43,092 nucleotides of DNA. Origin: JBOGIG01 sp050742455 (GTDB lineage Bacteria > Actinomycetota > Acidimicrobiia > Acidimicrobiales > JBOGIG01). The notes under the pieces were generated by a model. The model saw only the letters and a program-made list of their open reading frames with translations. It had not been told where the DNA came from and did no database searches. Where the stretch lies: assembly GCA_050742455.1 (NCBI GenBank), contig JBOGIG010000085.1, positions 1-43,092 of the forward strand, read 5' to 3'. Within the stretch, counting starts at the first letter, position 1. Each line of letters starts with the position of its first letter. The position numbers and the translations under genes are program-made. This document shows, in pieces, positions 15,823-23,238 of this stretch.

Positions 15823-16712
15823 CCTCATCTCCAGGCACCCTCGGGCCCACGACTGCTTCTCCGACCCCCGAATTGGAGGAGGAGCGCGATCTGCTTCTTC
15901 AAGCCCTGGCCGATCTCGAGGAGGACCGGGGGGCTGGCATCATCGACGAGGGCGACTATCAGGTTCTGCGGGACGGCTACACGGCTCGGGCCGCGGTGGC
16001 CATCAGGGCCTTGAGCCGAGCATCGAATCCGGATCCGACCTCCGAGGATCACCCCGATGGGCCGAAGCGAGAACCTGGGACCCGGCGCAGGGCCCGGCAG
16101 TCCGGGACCAACCAGTCCAGCCCGGACCAGTCCGGGACCAGATCGCGGCCGGCCCGGCGCCGGCGGGTGTTGTGGGCTCTTTCGGTGTGCGGTGTGGTTG
16201 GCCTCGCCCTGGCCCTGGCCTTCACTTTCTCCGCTGTCAGACTTCCAGGTCAGACCACCTCGGGTTCGGCCACCCTCAATCCGGCCCAGAAGGTGGTCCA
16301 GGAGCTGGCACAGGGCCGGCGCCTGGCCGCGGCCAACCAGGATCTGCAGGCTATCCAAGCATTCTCCCAGGCCTTGTCCATCGATCCCCGCCAACCCGAG
16401 GCCCTCGCCTACCGGGGTTGGCTGGAGCGCCTGGCCGGAGTGGCCGGCCACAATGCCCGGGTCATGGCTGTGGGAAAGGAGTCGGTCCAGGCGGCCATCT
16501 CCGCCGACCCCAACTATCCCGACGCCCATGCCTTCATGGGCTACATACTTCTCCAGGATGCCAAGGACCCGGCTGGAGCGGTGGCTCAGTTCCGTCTGTT
16601 CCTAGCCGACTCGCCCGACCCGGCCATGGTGTCGGCCACCCGTACAGTGGTGGCGCAGGCCTTCGAGGCCGTGGGACTGACGGTGCCCCCGGCGGCTAAC
16701 GCCAAGGGCTGA
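15819..16712 (+). CDS. ccmI: CcmI-like TPR protein
   Basis: This 297-residue protein ends the ccm operon. The first 60 residues (LEEERDLLLQALADLEEDRGAG, IIDEGDYQVLRDGYTARAA) resemble the cytoplasmic head of CcmI proteins. A basic Ser/Gln linker is followed by one membrane helix (LWALSVCGVVGLALALAFTF) and, outside, TPR-like helices (AANQDLQAIQAFSQALSIDP, NYPDAHAFMGYIL). CcmI binds the C-terminus of apocytochromes and hands them to CcmFH. The ATG overlaps the ccmH stop. The linker has short repeats of SGTNQSS/DQSGT type. Confidence 0.82.
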   Translation: MTSSPGTLGPTTASPTPELEEERDLLLQALADLEEDRGAGIIDEGDYQVLRDGYTARAAVAIRALSRASNPDPTSEDHPDGPKREPGTRRRARQSGTNQSSPDQSGTRSRPARRRRVLWALSVCGVVGLALALAFTFSAVRLPGQTTSGSATLNPAQKVVQELAQGRRLAAANQDLQAIQAFSQALSIDPRQPEALAYRGWLERLAGVAGHNARVMAVGKESVQAAISADPNYPDAHAFMGYILLQDAKDPAGAVAQFRLFLADSPDPAMVSATRTVVAQAFEAVGLTVPPAANAKG

Positions 16713-16762
16713 GGACGGCTTCATCGCCCCTGGGGGCCAAGTGGTGGGGGAGAAGGTAAGTC

Positions 16763-17389
16763 TTAGGGTCTGAGCAGAGGGAAGAGCCGGTGAATGCTCG
16801 ATGTCAGGCCGGATACGTCCAATGGTCCGGTATGACTCTCCAGGATCTGGCCCGTTGGTGAGATAAACACGGTATGGGGCAGGCCATACAGGTCATAGCT
16901 GGTGGCCACCGAGGTACTGGGGTCGAACCCGGAAGGGTAGGTCACCCCCTTGGACCGGGCGAAGGCAACGGCATCGGCTTGCGAGTCGCCGGTGTCTACA
17001 CCGAGAAAGGCCACCCGACCTCCCATGGAGCGGTATACCGACTCCAAGGCTGGCATCTCGGCCTTGCACGGCCCGCAGGTGGAGGACCAGAAGTTGATTA
17101 CCAGGGGGCGACCGGCAAAGTCGGCCAGCGAGACGGTCCGTGACGCCTGTCCTAACACGGGCAGGGTGAAGCCCCGGGCCGGGCCGGCTTTGCCAGTGGT
17201 GAAAATACTGGCCGGCACCGTCGTACCCGTTCCCGACGCGGAGCGATTGCCCACGGGCCAGAACAAACCGACCGCCCCGAACAGGACCAGAGCGCCGACC
17301 AGCGAGAGTGCCATCAATCGCCAGGGTGGTTTTGTGTGTTGGTTCCTGCCGTCCATCTGCCTGCCCGGCTCGTTTGGGGTGGTGGCCAC
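16763..17389 (-). CDS. TlpA-family membrane-anchored thioredoxin
   Basis: This 208-residue protein has an anchor (LMALSLVGALVLFGAVGLFW) and a redoxin domain with active site NFWSSTCGPCKAEMPALES and cis-Pro region LYGLPHTVFISPTG. It is a second extracytoplasmic thioredoxin beside CcmG, on the opposite strand and convergent with ccmI. It may reduce other exported proteins or share CcdA as electron donor. The GTG at 17389 has GGAGA at a good distance; an ATG at 17356 is an alternative start. Confidence 0.88.
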   Translation of the reverse strand: MATTPNEPGRQMDGRNQHTKPPWRLMALSLVGALVLFGAVGLFWPVGNRSASGTGTTVPASIFTTGKAGPARGFTLPVLGQASRTVSLADFAGRPLVINFWSSTCGPCKAEMPALESVYRSMGGRVAFLGVDTGDSQADAVAFARSKGVTYPSGFDPSTSVATSYDLYGLPHTVFISPTGQILESHTGPLDVSGLTSSIHRLFPLLRP

Positions 17390-17446
17390 AGGGGTCTCCG
17401 GCCTGGGGGTTCCTACCCGCTTTGTTCCCAGGCTACCGTCGGGACA

Positions 17447-18850
17447 GTGAGCGTCCGAATCGGCAGCGGTCAGGGCTTCTACGGGGATGGGATCGATCCG
17501 GTGTCAGCGGTGCTGGCCACGGGGGTGGACTACCTGGTGTGCGAGGCCCTGGCCGAGCTCACCCTTGCCATACTGCAAAAGGACCGCCAGCGCGATGAAT
17601 CGCTCGGATATACCAGGGATCTCCCCGCCTATCTGAAGGCGGTCATGCCCGACCTTGTGTCGGGGCGTACCCGATTCATCACTAACGCCGGCGGAATCAA
17701 TCCATTGGGCGCCGGCCGCCTGGCCCTCGACGTGGCCCGGTCCGAGGGGGCGAGGGGGCTGAAGGTGGCCACGGTCATCGGCGATGATGTCAGGCCCCTG
17801 GGGGCGCAACTGGACCTGGACAGCCGGGATCATGTGCTTTTCGCCAACGCCTACCTGGGGGCTGCTCCCATTGCCCGGGCCTTGGACCAGGGGGCCGACG
17901 TGGTCATCACGGGCCGGGTGGCTGACGCCTCTTTGTATCTGGCCCCGCTGCTCCACGAGTTTGGCTGGGACATGTCCGACTGGGACTTATTGGCGGCGGG
18001 GGTGACCATCGGCCACCTCCTGGAATGCAGCGGGCAGGTGACGGGGGGGAACTACTCCGGTCGTTGGTGGGAGAAGATAGATCCGGCCACGGTCGGCTTT
18101 CCCATAGCCGAAGTGTCTTCCGATGGCACGGCCGTGATCACCAAACCCCCGGGGACCTCGGGTGCGGTCAGCTTCGACACCGTGCGTGAACAGCTCCTGT
18201 ACGAGGTCCATGATCCTGCCCGGTACCTCAATCCCGACGTGGTGGCCGACTTCACCGCCGTGGACCTGGAGGACTTGGGCCAGGACCGGGTCAGGGTTTC
18301 GGGAGCCCGAGGCGCCCCGGCCCCCGAGACGTATAAGGCTTTGGTGTGCACTCCGGCCGGATGGGCCGGAGAGAGCCGCTTCTGCTATGCCTGGCCCGAT
18401 GCGGAGGCCAAGGTCCGGGCCGCCATTGAATTTGTCCGCCGGCGGACCGAGGCGGACGGGCTGGTGGTAGAGGAATGGTGCGAGGAGTATTTCGGAGTCG
18501 ACGGGTACGGAGGTTCGACCGTCGGTCGCCCTCGGGCAGGGTCGACCGTGGGTCGGCCTCGGGCAGGGTTGACCGTCGGTCGCTCTTGGGCGGGGTCGAC
18601 CCCCGGACCAGGAGGAACCGGTGAGCCTCCTGAGGTGATCGGCCGTTTGGCCTGGCGTTGCGCAGACGTCGCCTCGGCCGGGGCCGTCGGGCGGGGCCTC
18701 GGCATCCTTGGCCTGTCGGGGCCACCGGGCATATCTGGCCTGGGGCGGGCCCGGGGCTCCAAACCGACCCAGCTCATGGCCCTTCAGTCCCTGGCCGTGG
18801 ACAAGGGTTTGGTGGACGCCCAGGTGGGCGTGTTCATCGAGGAGGCCTGA
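17447..18850 (+). CDS. AtuA/DUF1446 family protein
   Basis: This 467-residue protein matches the acyclic terpene utilisation AtuA family (DUF1446). The N-terminal region VRIGSGQGFYGDGIDPV, FITNAGGINPLGAG, VVITGRVADASLYLAPL, LECSGQVTGGNYSGRWW and EVHDPARYLNPDVVADF are typical. In Pseudomonas the gene sits with a carboxylase and hydratase that degrade citronellol/geranyl-CoA; its exact reaction is unknown. At residues 357-387 a 9-residue repeat (STVGRPRAG, STVGRPRAG, LTVGRSWAG, then STPG) is inserted. The GTG at 17447 is preceded by TACCGT seven bases upstream, a leaderless signature. The small AtuA-like protein follows one base after the stop. Confidence 0.82.
   Translation: MSVRIGSGQGFYGDGIDPVSAVLATGVDYLVCEALAELTLAILQKDRQRDESLGYTRDLPAYLKAVMPDLVSGRTRFITNAGGINPLGAGRLALDVARSEGARGLKVATVIGDDVRPLGAQLDLDSRDHVLFANAYLGAAPIARALDQGADVVITGRVADASLYLAPLLHEFGWDMSDWDLLAAGVTIGHLLECSGQVTGGNYSGRWWEKIDPATVGFPIAEVSSDGTAVITKPPGTSGAVSFDTVREQLLYEVHDPARYLNPDVVADFTAVDLEDLGQDRVRVSGARGAPAPETYKALVCTPAGWAGESRFCYAWPDAEAKVRAAIEFVRRRTEADGLVVEEWCEEYFGVDGYGGSTVGRPRAGSTVGRPRAGLTVGRSWAGSTPGPGGTGEPPEVIGRLAWRCADVASAGAVGRGLGILGLSGPPGISGLGRARGSKPTQLMALQSLAVDKGLVDAQVGVFIEEA
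18515..18607 (+). repeat. 27-bp in-frame tandem repeat in the AtuA-like gene
   Basis: Three 27-bp units (18515-18541, 18542-18568, 18569-18595) and a partial fourth encode nine residues each, rich in Gly, Arg and Thr. Copies differ by a few bases. The repeat lies between two conserved parts of the protein. Confidence 0.8.
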
Positions 18851-18851
18851 G

Positions 18852-19241
18852 GTGCCACAGGCCCAGCTGCGCCAGTTCTGCGGAGCCCGATCGGGCGACA
18901 AGGGCGACATCAGCGACCTGACCCTGTTCGCCGACGACTGGGAGTCCTTCGAGCTCATCCGTTCTGCGGTGAGCGCCGAGAAGGTGAAGGAGCATTTTGC
19001 CTCGCTCGTCAAAGGAGACGTGCTGCGTTACGAGGCGCCCAACGTGCTGGCCCTCAAATTTGTGATGCATCAAGCCCTTGGTGGAGGGGGGCCGGCCAGC
19101 CTACGCAGCGACAACCTGGGAAAGACCTTCGGTGGTGCGCTGCTGCGCATGTGGGTGGAGGTCCCCCAAGAGATCCTGGACAGGTCGGTGCGGGGCCCGG
19201 CGCCAGGAAGAGGGCCGGCTCCGGACTCGGCCCCGCGCTAG
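18852..19241 (+). CDS. AtuA-like small ferredoxin-fold domain protein
   Basis: This 129-residue protein has the short C-terminal domain that in many AtuA proteins is fused to the large domain. The pattern ARSGDKGDISDLTLFADD and the later VLRYEAPNVLALKFVMHQALGGG are typical. Here it is a separate gene starting with a GTG one base after the AtuA-like stop, so the two products probably form one complex. The last 15 residues are Pro/Arg/Gly-rich. Its TAG stop overlaps, in CTAG, the stop of the convergent cysteine desulfurase gene. Confidence 0.82.
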   Translation: MPQAQLRQFCGARSGDKGDISDLTLFADDWESFELIRSAVSAEKVKEHFASLVKGDVLRYEAPNVLALKFVMHQALGGGGPASLRSDNLGKTFGGALLRMWVEVPQEILDRSVRGPAPGRGPAPDSAPR

Positions 19242-20401
19242 GAGTTGGCCCCCAGGGCCCGCAGGCGGCGAACGACCCCGGGGAAGGCCTCGATGAAGGC
19301 GTCCACGTCGTTGTCGGTGGTGGACCACCCCACCGAAACCCGCAATGAGCTCTCGGCCGGCACCCCCATGGCAGCTAGCACGGGCGAGGGTTCGAGCGTC
19401 TCGGACGAGCAGGCCGAGCCGGAATGAACCGCCAACCCGGCTTGGTCCAAGCCCAGCACCACGGCCTCGGCTTCCACCCCCATCACCCCCAGGCACACGA
19501 TGTGAGGGAGGCGATCCTCGGTGTCGCCGTAGGGCGCCACGTCGCCGCAGGCCAGGGCCCCGGCCAGGACGGACTCGGTATGGGTCCGGGCCTGAGTGGC
19601 CTCGGCCTCGATGCGCCCAAGTCGGCTGAGGACCTCGGCTGTCGCTCCGAATCCGATGATGGCTGGGGTGTTCTCCATGCCTGCCCGACGGGCCCGCTCC
19701 TGGTCTCCCCCCACCAGTAGCGGTTCCACCCGGACCCCCCGTCCCACCACCAACGCGCCGATGCCCCTCGGTCCGCCCATCTTGTGGGCACTTATCGATA
19801 CAAAATCGGCCCCCAGCCGCTCCAGGTCGGTCCGGATGTGACCGACGGCCCCGGCGGCATCGACGTGGAGGGGGATGCCCCGGGCGCGACAGGCTTCGGC
19901 GGCGTCGGCCACTGGTTGGATGGTGCCGACCTCGTGGTTGGCCCATTGCAGATGGGCCAGGGCCACCCCCGCGCCGCCAGCGGCCCCTTCCAGGGCCTCG
20001 ATGAAGCAGTCCGGATCCACCCGGCCGAGGGCGTCGACGGTCACGTCGAGGACGGGGGCCAGACGCCGGGAGGCGTCCCGAACCGATGAGTGCTCGACCG
20101 TGGGGCACACCACGACGCCTCCGGGTCTAGCTCGGGTGGCGCCCCATACGGCGGCGTTGGCCGCCTCGGTCGCCCCCGAGGTGAAGATCACTTGTCGGGG
20201 CCTTACCCCCACCAGGTCGGCTACCTGGCCCCGCGCCTGTTCAATGGCCGCTCGGGCTTGGCGCCCTTCGCTGTGGACTCGGCCTGGATCGGCGGCCCCA
20301 ATGGGACCCATCCATTCGACCATCGCCTCGACGGCCTCGGGTCGCATGGGAGACGAAGAGGCGTGATCGAGGTAGTGGCGAGATGAGGTTGGGTTCACCA
20401 T
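19238..20401 (-). CDS. Cysteine desulfurase (NifS/IscS family)
   Basis: This 387-residue PLP enzyme takes sulfur from cysteine for Fe-S clusters and thiolation. Visible sites are TSGATEANA-like FTSGATEAANAAV, His104 in TVEHSSV, Asp181 in HVDAAGAVG, the PLP Lys207 in ISAHKMGGPRG and the catalytic Cys331 in HSGSACSSETLEPS. The short loop and Cys context suit the group I IscS/NifS branch rather than SufS. It starts 15 bp after the sufR stop on the same strand, so SufR probably controls it. No IscU or SufBCD genes are in the window. Confidence 0.92.
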   Translation of the reverse strand: MVNPTSSRHYLDHASSSPMRPEAVEAMVEWMGPIGAADPGRVHSEGRQARAAIEQARGQVADLVGVRPRQVIFTSGATEAANAAVWGATRARPGGVVVCPTVEHSSVRDASRRLAPVLDVTVDALGRVDPDCFIEALEGAAGGAGVALAHLQWANHEVGTIQPVADAAEACRARGIPLHVDAAGAVGHIRTDLERLGADFVSISAHKMGGPRGIGALVVGRGVRVEPLLVGGDQERARRAGMENTPAIIGFGATAEVLSRLGRIEAEATQARTHTESVLAGALACGDVAPYGDTEDRLPHIVCLGVMGVEAEAVVLGLDQAGLAVHSGSACSSETLEPSPVLAAMGVPAESSLRVSVGWSTTDNDVDAFIEAFPGVVRRLRALGANS

Positions 20402-20416
20402 GGCAGAACCGGGGTG

Positions 20417-21124
20417 TCAGACCACGGTGGCACAGGTGTCGTCGCCCCGGGCCCTCGAAGTCATGGTGACCGGGGTGGATTGACCGTAAAGCTCACCCAG
20501 CATCCCCTTGACGATTCCCCGGTCGACGGCACAAATGAACGGGTGTTGGCTGGCCGCATCCCCAAAGGGGCAGTGCTCGGCGATGATGGCCACCGAGGCT
20601 CCTCGAGCCTCCGCGTGGGCGGCGAATCCGTGCGCAGTGAGGGCGTCAGCGACTGATCCGAGAGCGGAGCGCAAGGAGCGCTGCGCTTGGGCCGGCACCA
20701 TGTCGGCGGCCAATGATCGCCCGTACTCCTCACCGACCAGTTCGGCCATGCATTCGGCCTCGTCCCGGGGGACCATGGCCAGGGTGCGGGCCAGCAATGT
20801 CACCAGCAGGTCGTCGCGCCGGGTGGGGAACTCAAGGGTCATGTCCTTATCGGAGGCCCTGTAGCGCTTGGATGGCCGACCGGCGCCGGTGGTGGCGGAC
20901 TTTTGAACGAAAACGGTTAGATAACCACCTGAGACCAGTTTGTCCAGGTGGTGTCGGGCCACATTGGCGTGCAGGTCGAAATTCGCAGCCACCTCCCCGG
21001 CGGTCGCCCCTGAGTGCTCCCGGACGAATAGGTAGATCTGGCGCCGGGTTGGGTCGCCGAACGCCGAGGTGACGGCGGCGACCGCGGCCGAGAACTCATC
21101 GGCACTGGCAGGCTTGGCTTCCAC
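20417..21124 (-). CDS. sufR: SufR-type Fe-S cluster sensing repressor
   Basis: This 235-residue winged-helix protein has a DNA-binding half (FGDPTRRQIYLFV, TAGEVAANFDLHANVARHHLDKLVSGGYL, GRPSKRYRAS) and a C-terminal half with Cys185 (EHCPFGD), Cys198 (FICAVD) and Cys231 (DDTCATVV). The HCPFG-x(n)-C pattern is that of SufR, which loses DNA binding when its cluster is lost. It leads a two-gene unit with the cysteine desulfurase and is divergent from mrp. The start is a GTG at 21124 with TAGAAT seven bases upstream, so the mRNA is probably leaderless. Confidence 0.85.
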   Translation of the reverse strand: MEAKPASADEFSAAVAAVTSAFGDPTRRQIYLFVREHSGATAGEVAANFDLHANVARHHLDKLVSGGYLTVFVQKSATTGAGRPSKRYRASDKDMTLEFPTRRDDLLVTLLARTLAMVPRDEAECMAELVGEEYGRSLAADMVPAQAQRSLRSALGSVADALTAHGFAAHAEARGASVAIIAEHCPFGDAASQHPFICAVDRGIVKGMLGELYGQSTPVTMTSRARGDDTCATVV

Positions 21125-21131
21125 CCTTACT

Positions 21132-21150
21132 ATTCTACCTACGGCGGTAG
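21132..21150. promoter_or_regulatory. sufR promoter and putative SufR operator
   Basis: An inverted repeat CTACC-(6)-GGTAG (21135-21139 and 21146-21150) overlaps the minus-strand -10 hexamer TAGAAT (21137-21132) of sufR. It lies 59 bp before the mrp start on the other strand. Its place is right for self-repression by SufR and possible joint control of mrp. The arms are only five bases long. Confidence 0.5.
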
Positions 21151-21208
21151 TGATAATCCGGGTCCGTCGGCCACGCTCCCCCCACGGGCCCCCAACGAAG
21201 GAATCCTT

Positions 21209-22381
21209 ATGTCGGCCAACCAGGATCAGGTGCTACAGGCGGTGGGGGCCGTCATTGATCCCGAGATCCGACGTCCCCTGTCCGGGCTGGGCATGGTGCA
21301 CCAGGTCAGCGTGCGCCGGGGCAGGACTGTTGTCACCGTGGCCGTGCCCACCGACACCTATCCCAAGGCGTCCGAGCTCACCGACCTGGTGACCCAGGCG
21401 GTGGCCGCCGTCGGGGGTGCCGGCGGCGAGGTGGAACTGGTACTCATGGACGACGACATGCGCTCGGAGCTGGTCGCCGCTCTCGATACGGCCTCCCGCC
21501 CCCCTTCGCGCCCCGGTCCTGCTTCGCGCCCCGGTCCCACCCCGGCCCAGGGTCAGGGTCATGCCCCGCCCGGCCAGCGTCCCAACCCTTTCATGAGGCC
21601 CGACTCACCCACCAGGGTGCTCGGCATCTCATCGGGCAAGGGAGGGGTGGGCAAGTCCTCGGTCACCGTCAATGTCGCCATCTCGCTGGCTCGTCGGGGC
21701 CATACCGTGTCGGTGTTGGATGCCGACGTGTACGGCTTCTCCGTTCCCCGCATGCTGGGCATCGACCGCAATCCGATGGTCATCGACAAGCTCTTGATAC
21801 CGCCAGTGGCCCACGGCGTGGCTTGTATGTCAATGGGGTTCTTCGTGCGCGAAGACCAGCCCGTGGTGTGGCGCGGACCGATGCTGCACAAGGCCCTGGA
21901 GCAGTTCATGGTGGACACCTGGTGGGGAGAACCTGACTACCTGGTGGTGGACATGCCACCGGGTACCGGTGACGTGGCGCTGTCCATGGCCCAGTACATG
22001 CCCAAGTCAGAGGTGTTCGTGGTCACCACGCCCCAGATAGCCGCTCAGCGGGTGGCCCAAAGAACCGGTTACATGTCCCGCCAGCTCAAGCTGCCTCTGC
22101 GCGGCGTGGTGGAAAATATGAGCTACTTCGTGGGCCACGACGGTACTCGCTATGAGATATTCGGATCGGGCGGGGGAGAGTCGGTGGCGAACGATCTGGG
22201 CATCCCCCTTTTGGGGCAGATTCCCCTGGTGGAGGCCGTCAGGGCGGGAGGCGACCGGGGCGTGCCCATCGTGGTATCCGAGCCCGATGGTCCATCGGCC
22301 CAGGCCTTTTTGACCATCGCAGCTCGGATCGAGGCGATGGGTCCGGCCCGGGTCTACCGTTCCGAGCTCACAGTGCGCTAA
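21209..22381 (+). CDS. mrp: Mrp/ApbC-type P-loop ATPase (Fe-S carrier family)
   Basis: This 390-residue protein has an N-terminal MIP18/DUF59 domain (VLQAVGAVIDPEIRRPLSGL), a Pro/Gln linker with a 6-residue repeat (SRPGPA, SRPGPT) and a Mrp ATPase domain with deviant Walker A GISSGKGGVGKSSVTVN at 139-155, DADVYGFSVPRMLG and DYLVVDMPPGTGDV. The C-terminal CxxC that bridges a cluster in most Mrp/Nbp35 proteins is absent: VENMSYFVGHDGTRYEIFG has no Cys. My recollection is that mycobacterial Mrp also lacks it. The ATG follows AAGGA. It is divergent from sufR. Confidence 0.9.
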   Translation: MSANQDQVLQAVGAVIDPEIRRPLSGLGMVHQVSVRRGRTVVTVAVPTDTYPKASELTDLVTQAVAAVGGAGGEVELVLMDDDMRSELVAALDTASRPPSRPGPASRPGPTPAQGQGHAPPGQRPNPFMRPDSPTRVLGISSGKGGVGKSSVTVNVAISLARRGHTVSVLDADVYGFSVPRMLGIDRNPMVIDKLLIPPVAHGVACMSMGFFVREDQPVVWRGPMLHKALEQFMVDTWWGEPDYLVVDMPPGTGDVALSMAQYMPKSEVFVVTTPQIAAQRVAQRTGYMSRQLKLPLRGVVENMSYFVGHDGTRYEIFGSGGGESVANDLGIPLLGQIPLVEAVRAGGDRGVPIVVSEPDGPSAQAFLTIAARIEAMGPARVYRSELTVR

Positions 22382-22518
22382 GGACCGTAGCCGGCGAGCG
22401 ATCTCGGGCCCGGGCCGGCAACCCAGGCCGGCCCCCGGAGGTCCCAGCCGTGGTGGCCTCCGGCATCCTCGGGGGACCCGATAACAAATTTGGCGCACCG
22501 GGCCCTAGCCTTTGGGTT

Positions 22519-23238
22519 ATGACCAGCGTGGCTGAGGCCGGTACGCCCATCGGCCGGCGGGTGCTGCTCGGGATGATGGGAGCCGGGGCCCTCGGCATCC
22601 TCTTCGGCTCCTCGGCACAGCGCCTCATCGGGGACGCCCTGAGTCCGATCACGTCGAACTCCGGCTTCGGATTGGGTTCGATACTGCCGGCGGCCAACCG
22701 ATTTCGCATCTACTCGGTGACCGGCGCCCTACCGGGGACCGATCCGAATACCTATTCGCTCAAAGTCTCCGGCCTGGTGGCCAAGCCCTATTCGATCAGC
22801 CTGGCCGAATTGATGGCCATGCCGCCTACCGCTTTGACCAAGGACTTTCAGTGCGTGACTGGTTGGCGCGTCCCGTCCGTGCACTGGCAAGGGGTCAAGC
22901 TGGCCGACCTGATGGCTCGGGCCGGGCCCACCCCTTCGGCCCGAGCCCTGCGCTTCAAGAGCTTCGACGGGGTATACACCGAGAGCCTGACGTTGGATCA
23001 GGCCAGGCGCAGCGACGTGATTGTGGCCTACCAGTTCGAGGGCAAGCCTTTGGGCGCCGACCATGGCGGCCCGGTGCGGCTCTACGTTTCGCCCATGTAC
23101 GGCTACAAGTCGGCTAAATGGCTGAGCGCTATCGAGCTGGTCGACAAGGTCGAACCCGGCTACTGGGAGCAACGGGGTTACGACGTAAATGCCTGGGTCG
23201 GGCACTCCAACGGCAGAAGTGACCGACCTACCGGCTGA
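22519..23238 (+). CDS. Tat-exported molybdopterin oxidoreductase (YedY/MsrP or sulfite-oxidase fold)
   Basis: This 239-residue protein has a twin-arginine signal (IGRRVLLGMMGAGALGILFG, Arg13-Arg14). It has the sulfite-oxidase-type Mo domain with the metal-ligand Cys112 in KDFQCVTGWRVPSVHWQGV, then LRFKSFDGVYTESL and GGPVRLYVSPMYGYKSAKW. It is probably an extracytoplasmic reductase or oxidase fed by the membrane cytochrome encoded next. TAGCCT lies seven bases before the ATG with no ribosome binding site (leaderless type). The last 50 bp overlap the cytochrome b gene. Confidence 0.88.
   Translation: MTSVAEAGTPIGRRVLLGMMGAGALGILFGSSAQRLIGDALSPITSNSGFGLGSILPAANRFRIYSVTGALPGTDPNTYSLKVSGLVAKPYSISLAELMAMPPTALTKDFQCVTGWRVPSVHWQGVKLADLMARAGPTPSARALRFKSFDGVYTESLTLDQARRSDVIVAYQFEGKPLGADHGGPVRLYVSPMYGYKSAKWLSAIELVDKVEPGYWEQRGYDVNAWVGHSNGRSDRPTG

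Noticed and set aside
16713..16762. CCCCTGGGGG hairpin between ccmI and the convergent TlpA gene as a terminator
   Set aside because: The stem has almost no loop and no T-run follows, so it is too weak to call.
18515..18607. Repeated units that could suggest a CRISPR array
   Set aside because: The units are contiguous with no spacers, are in frame within the AtuA-like gene and encode a repeated peptide.
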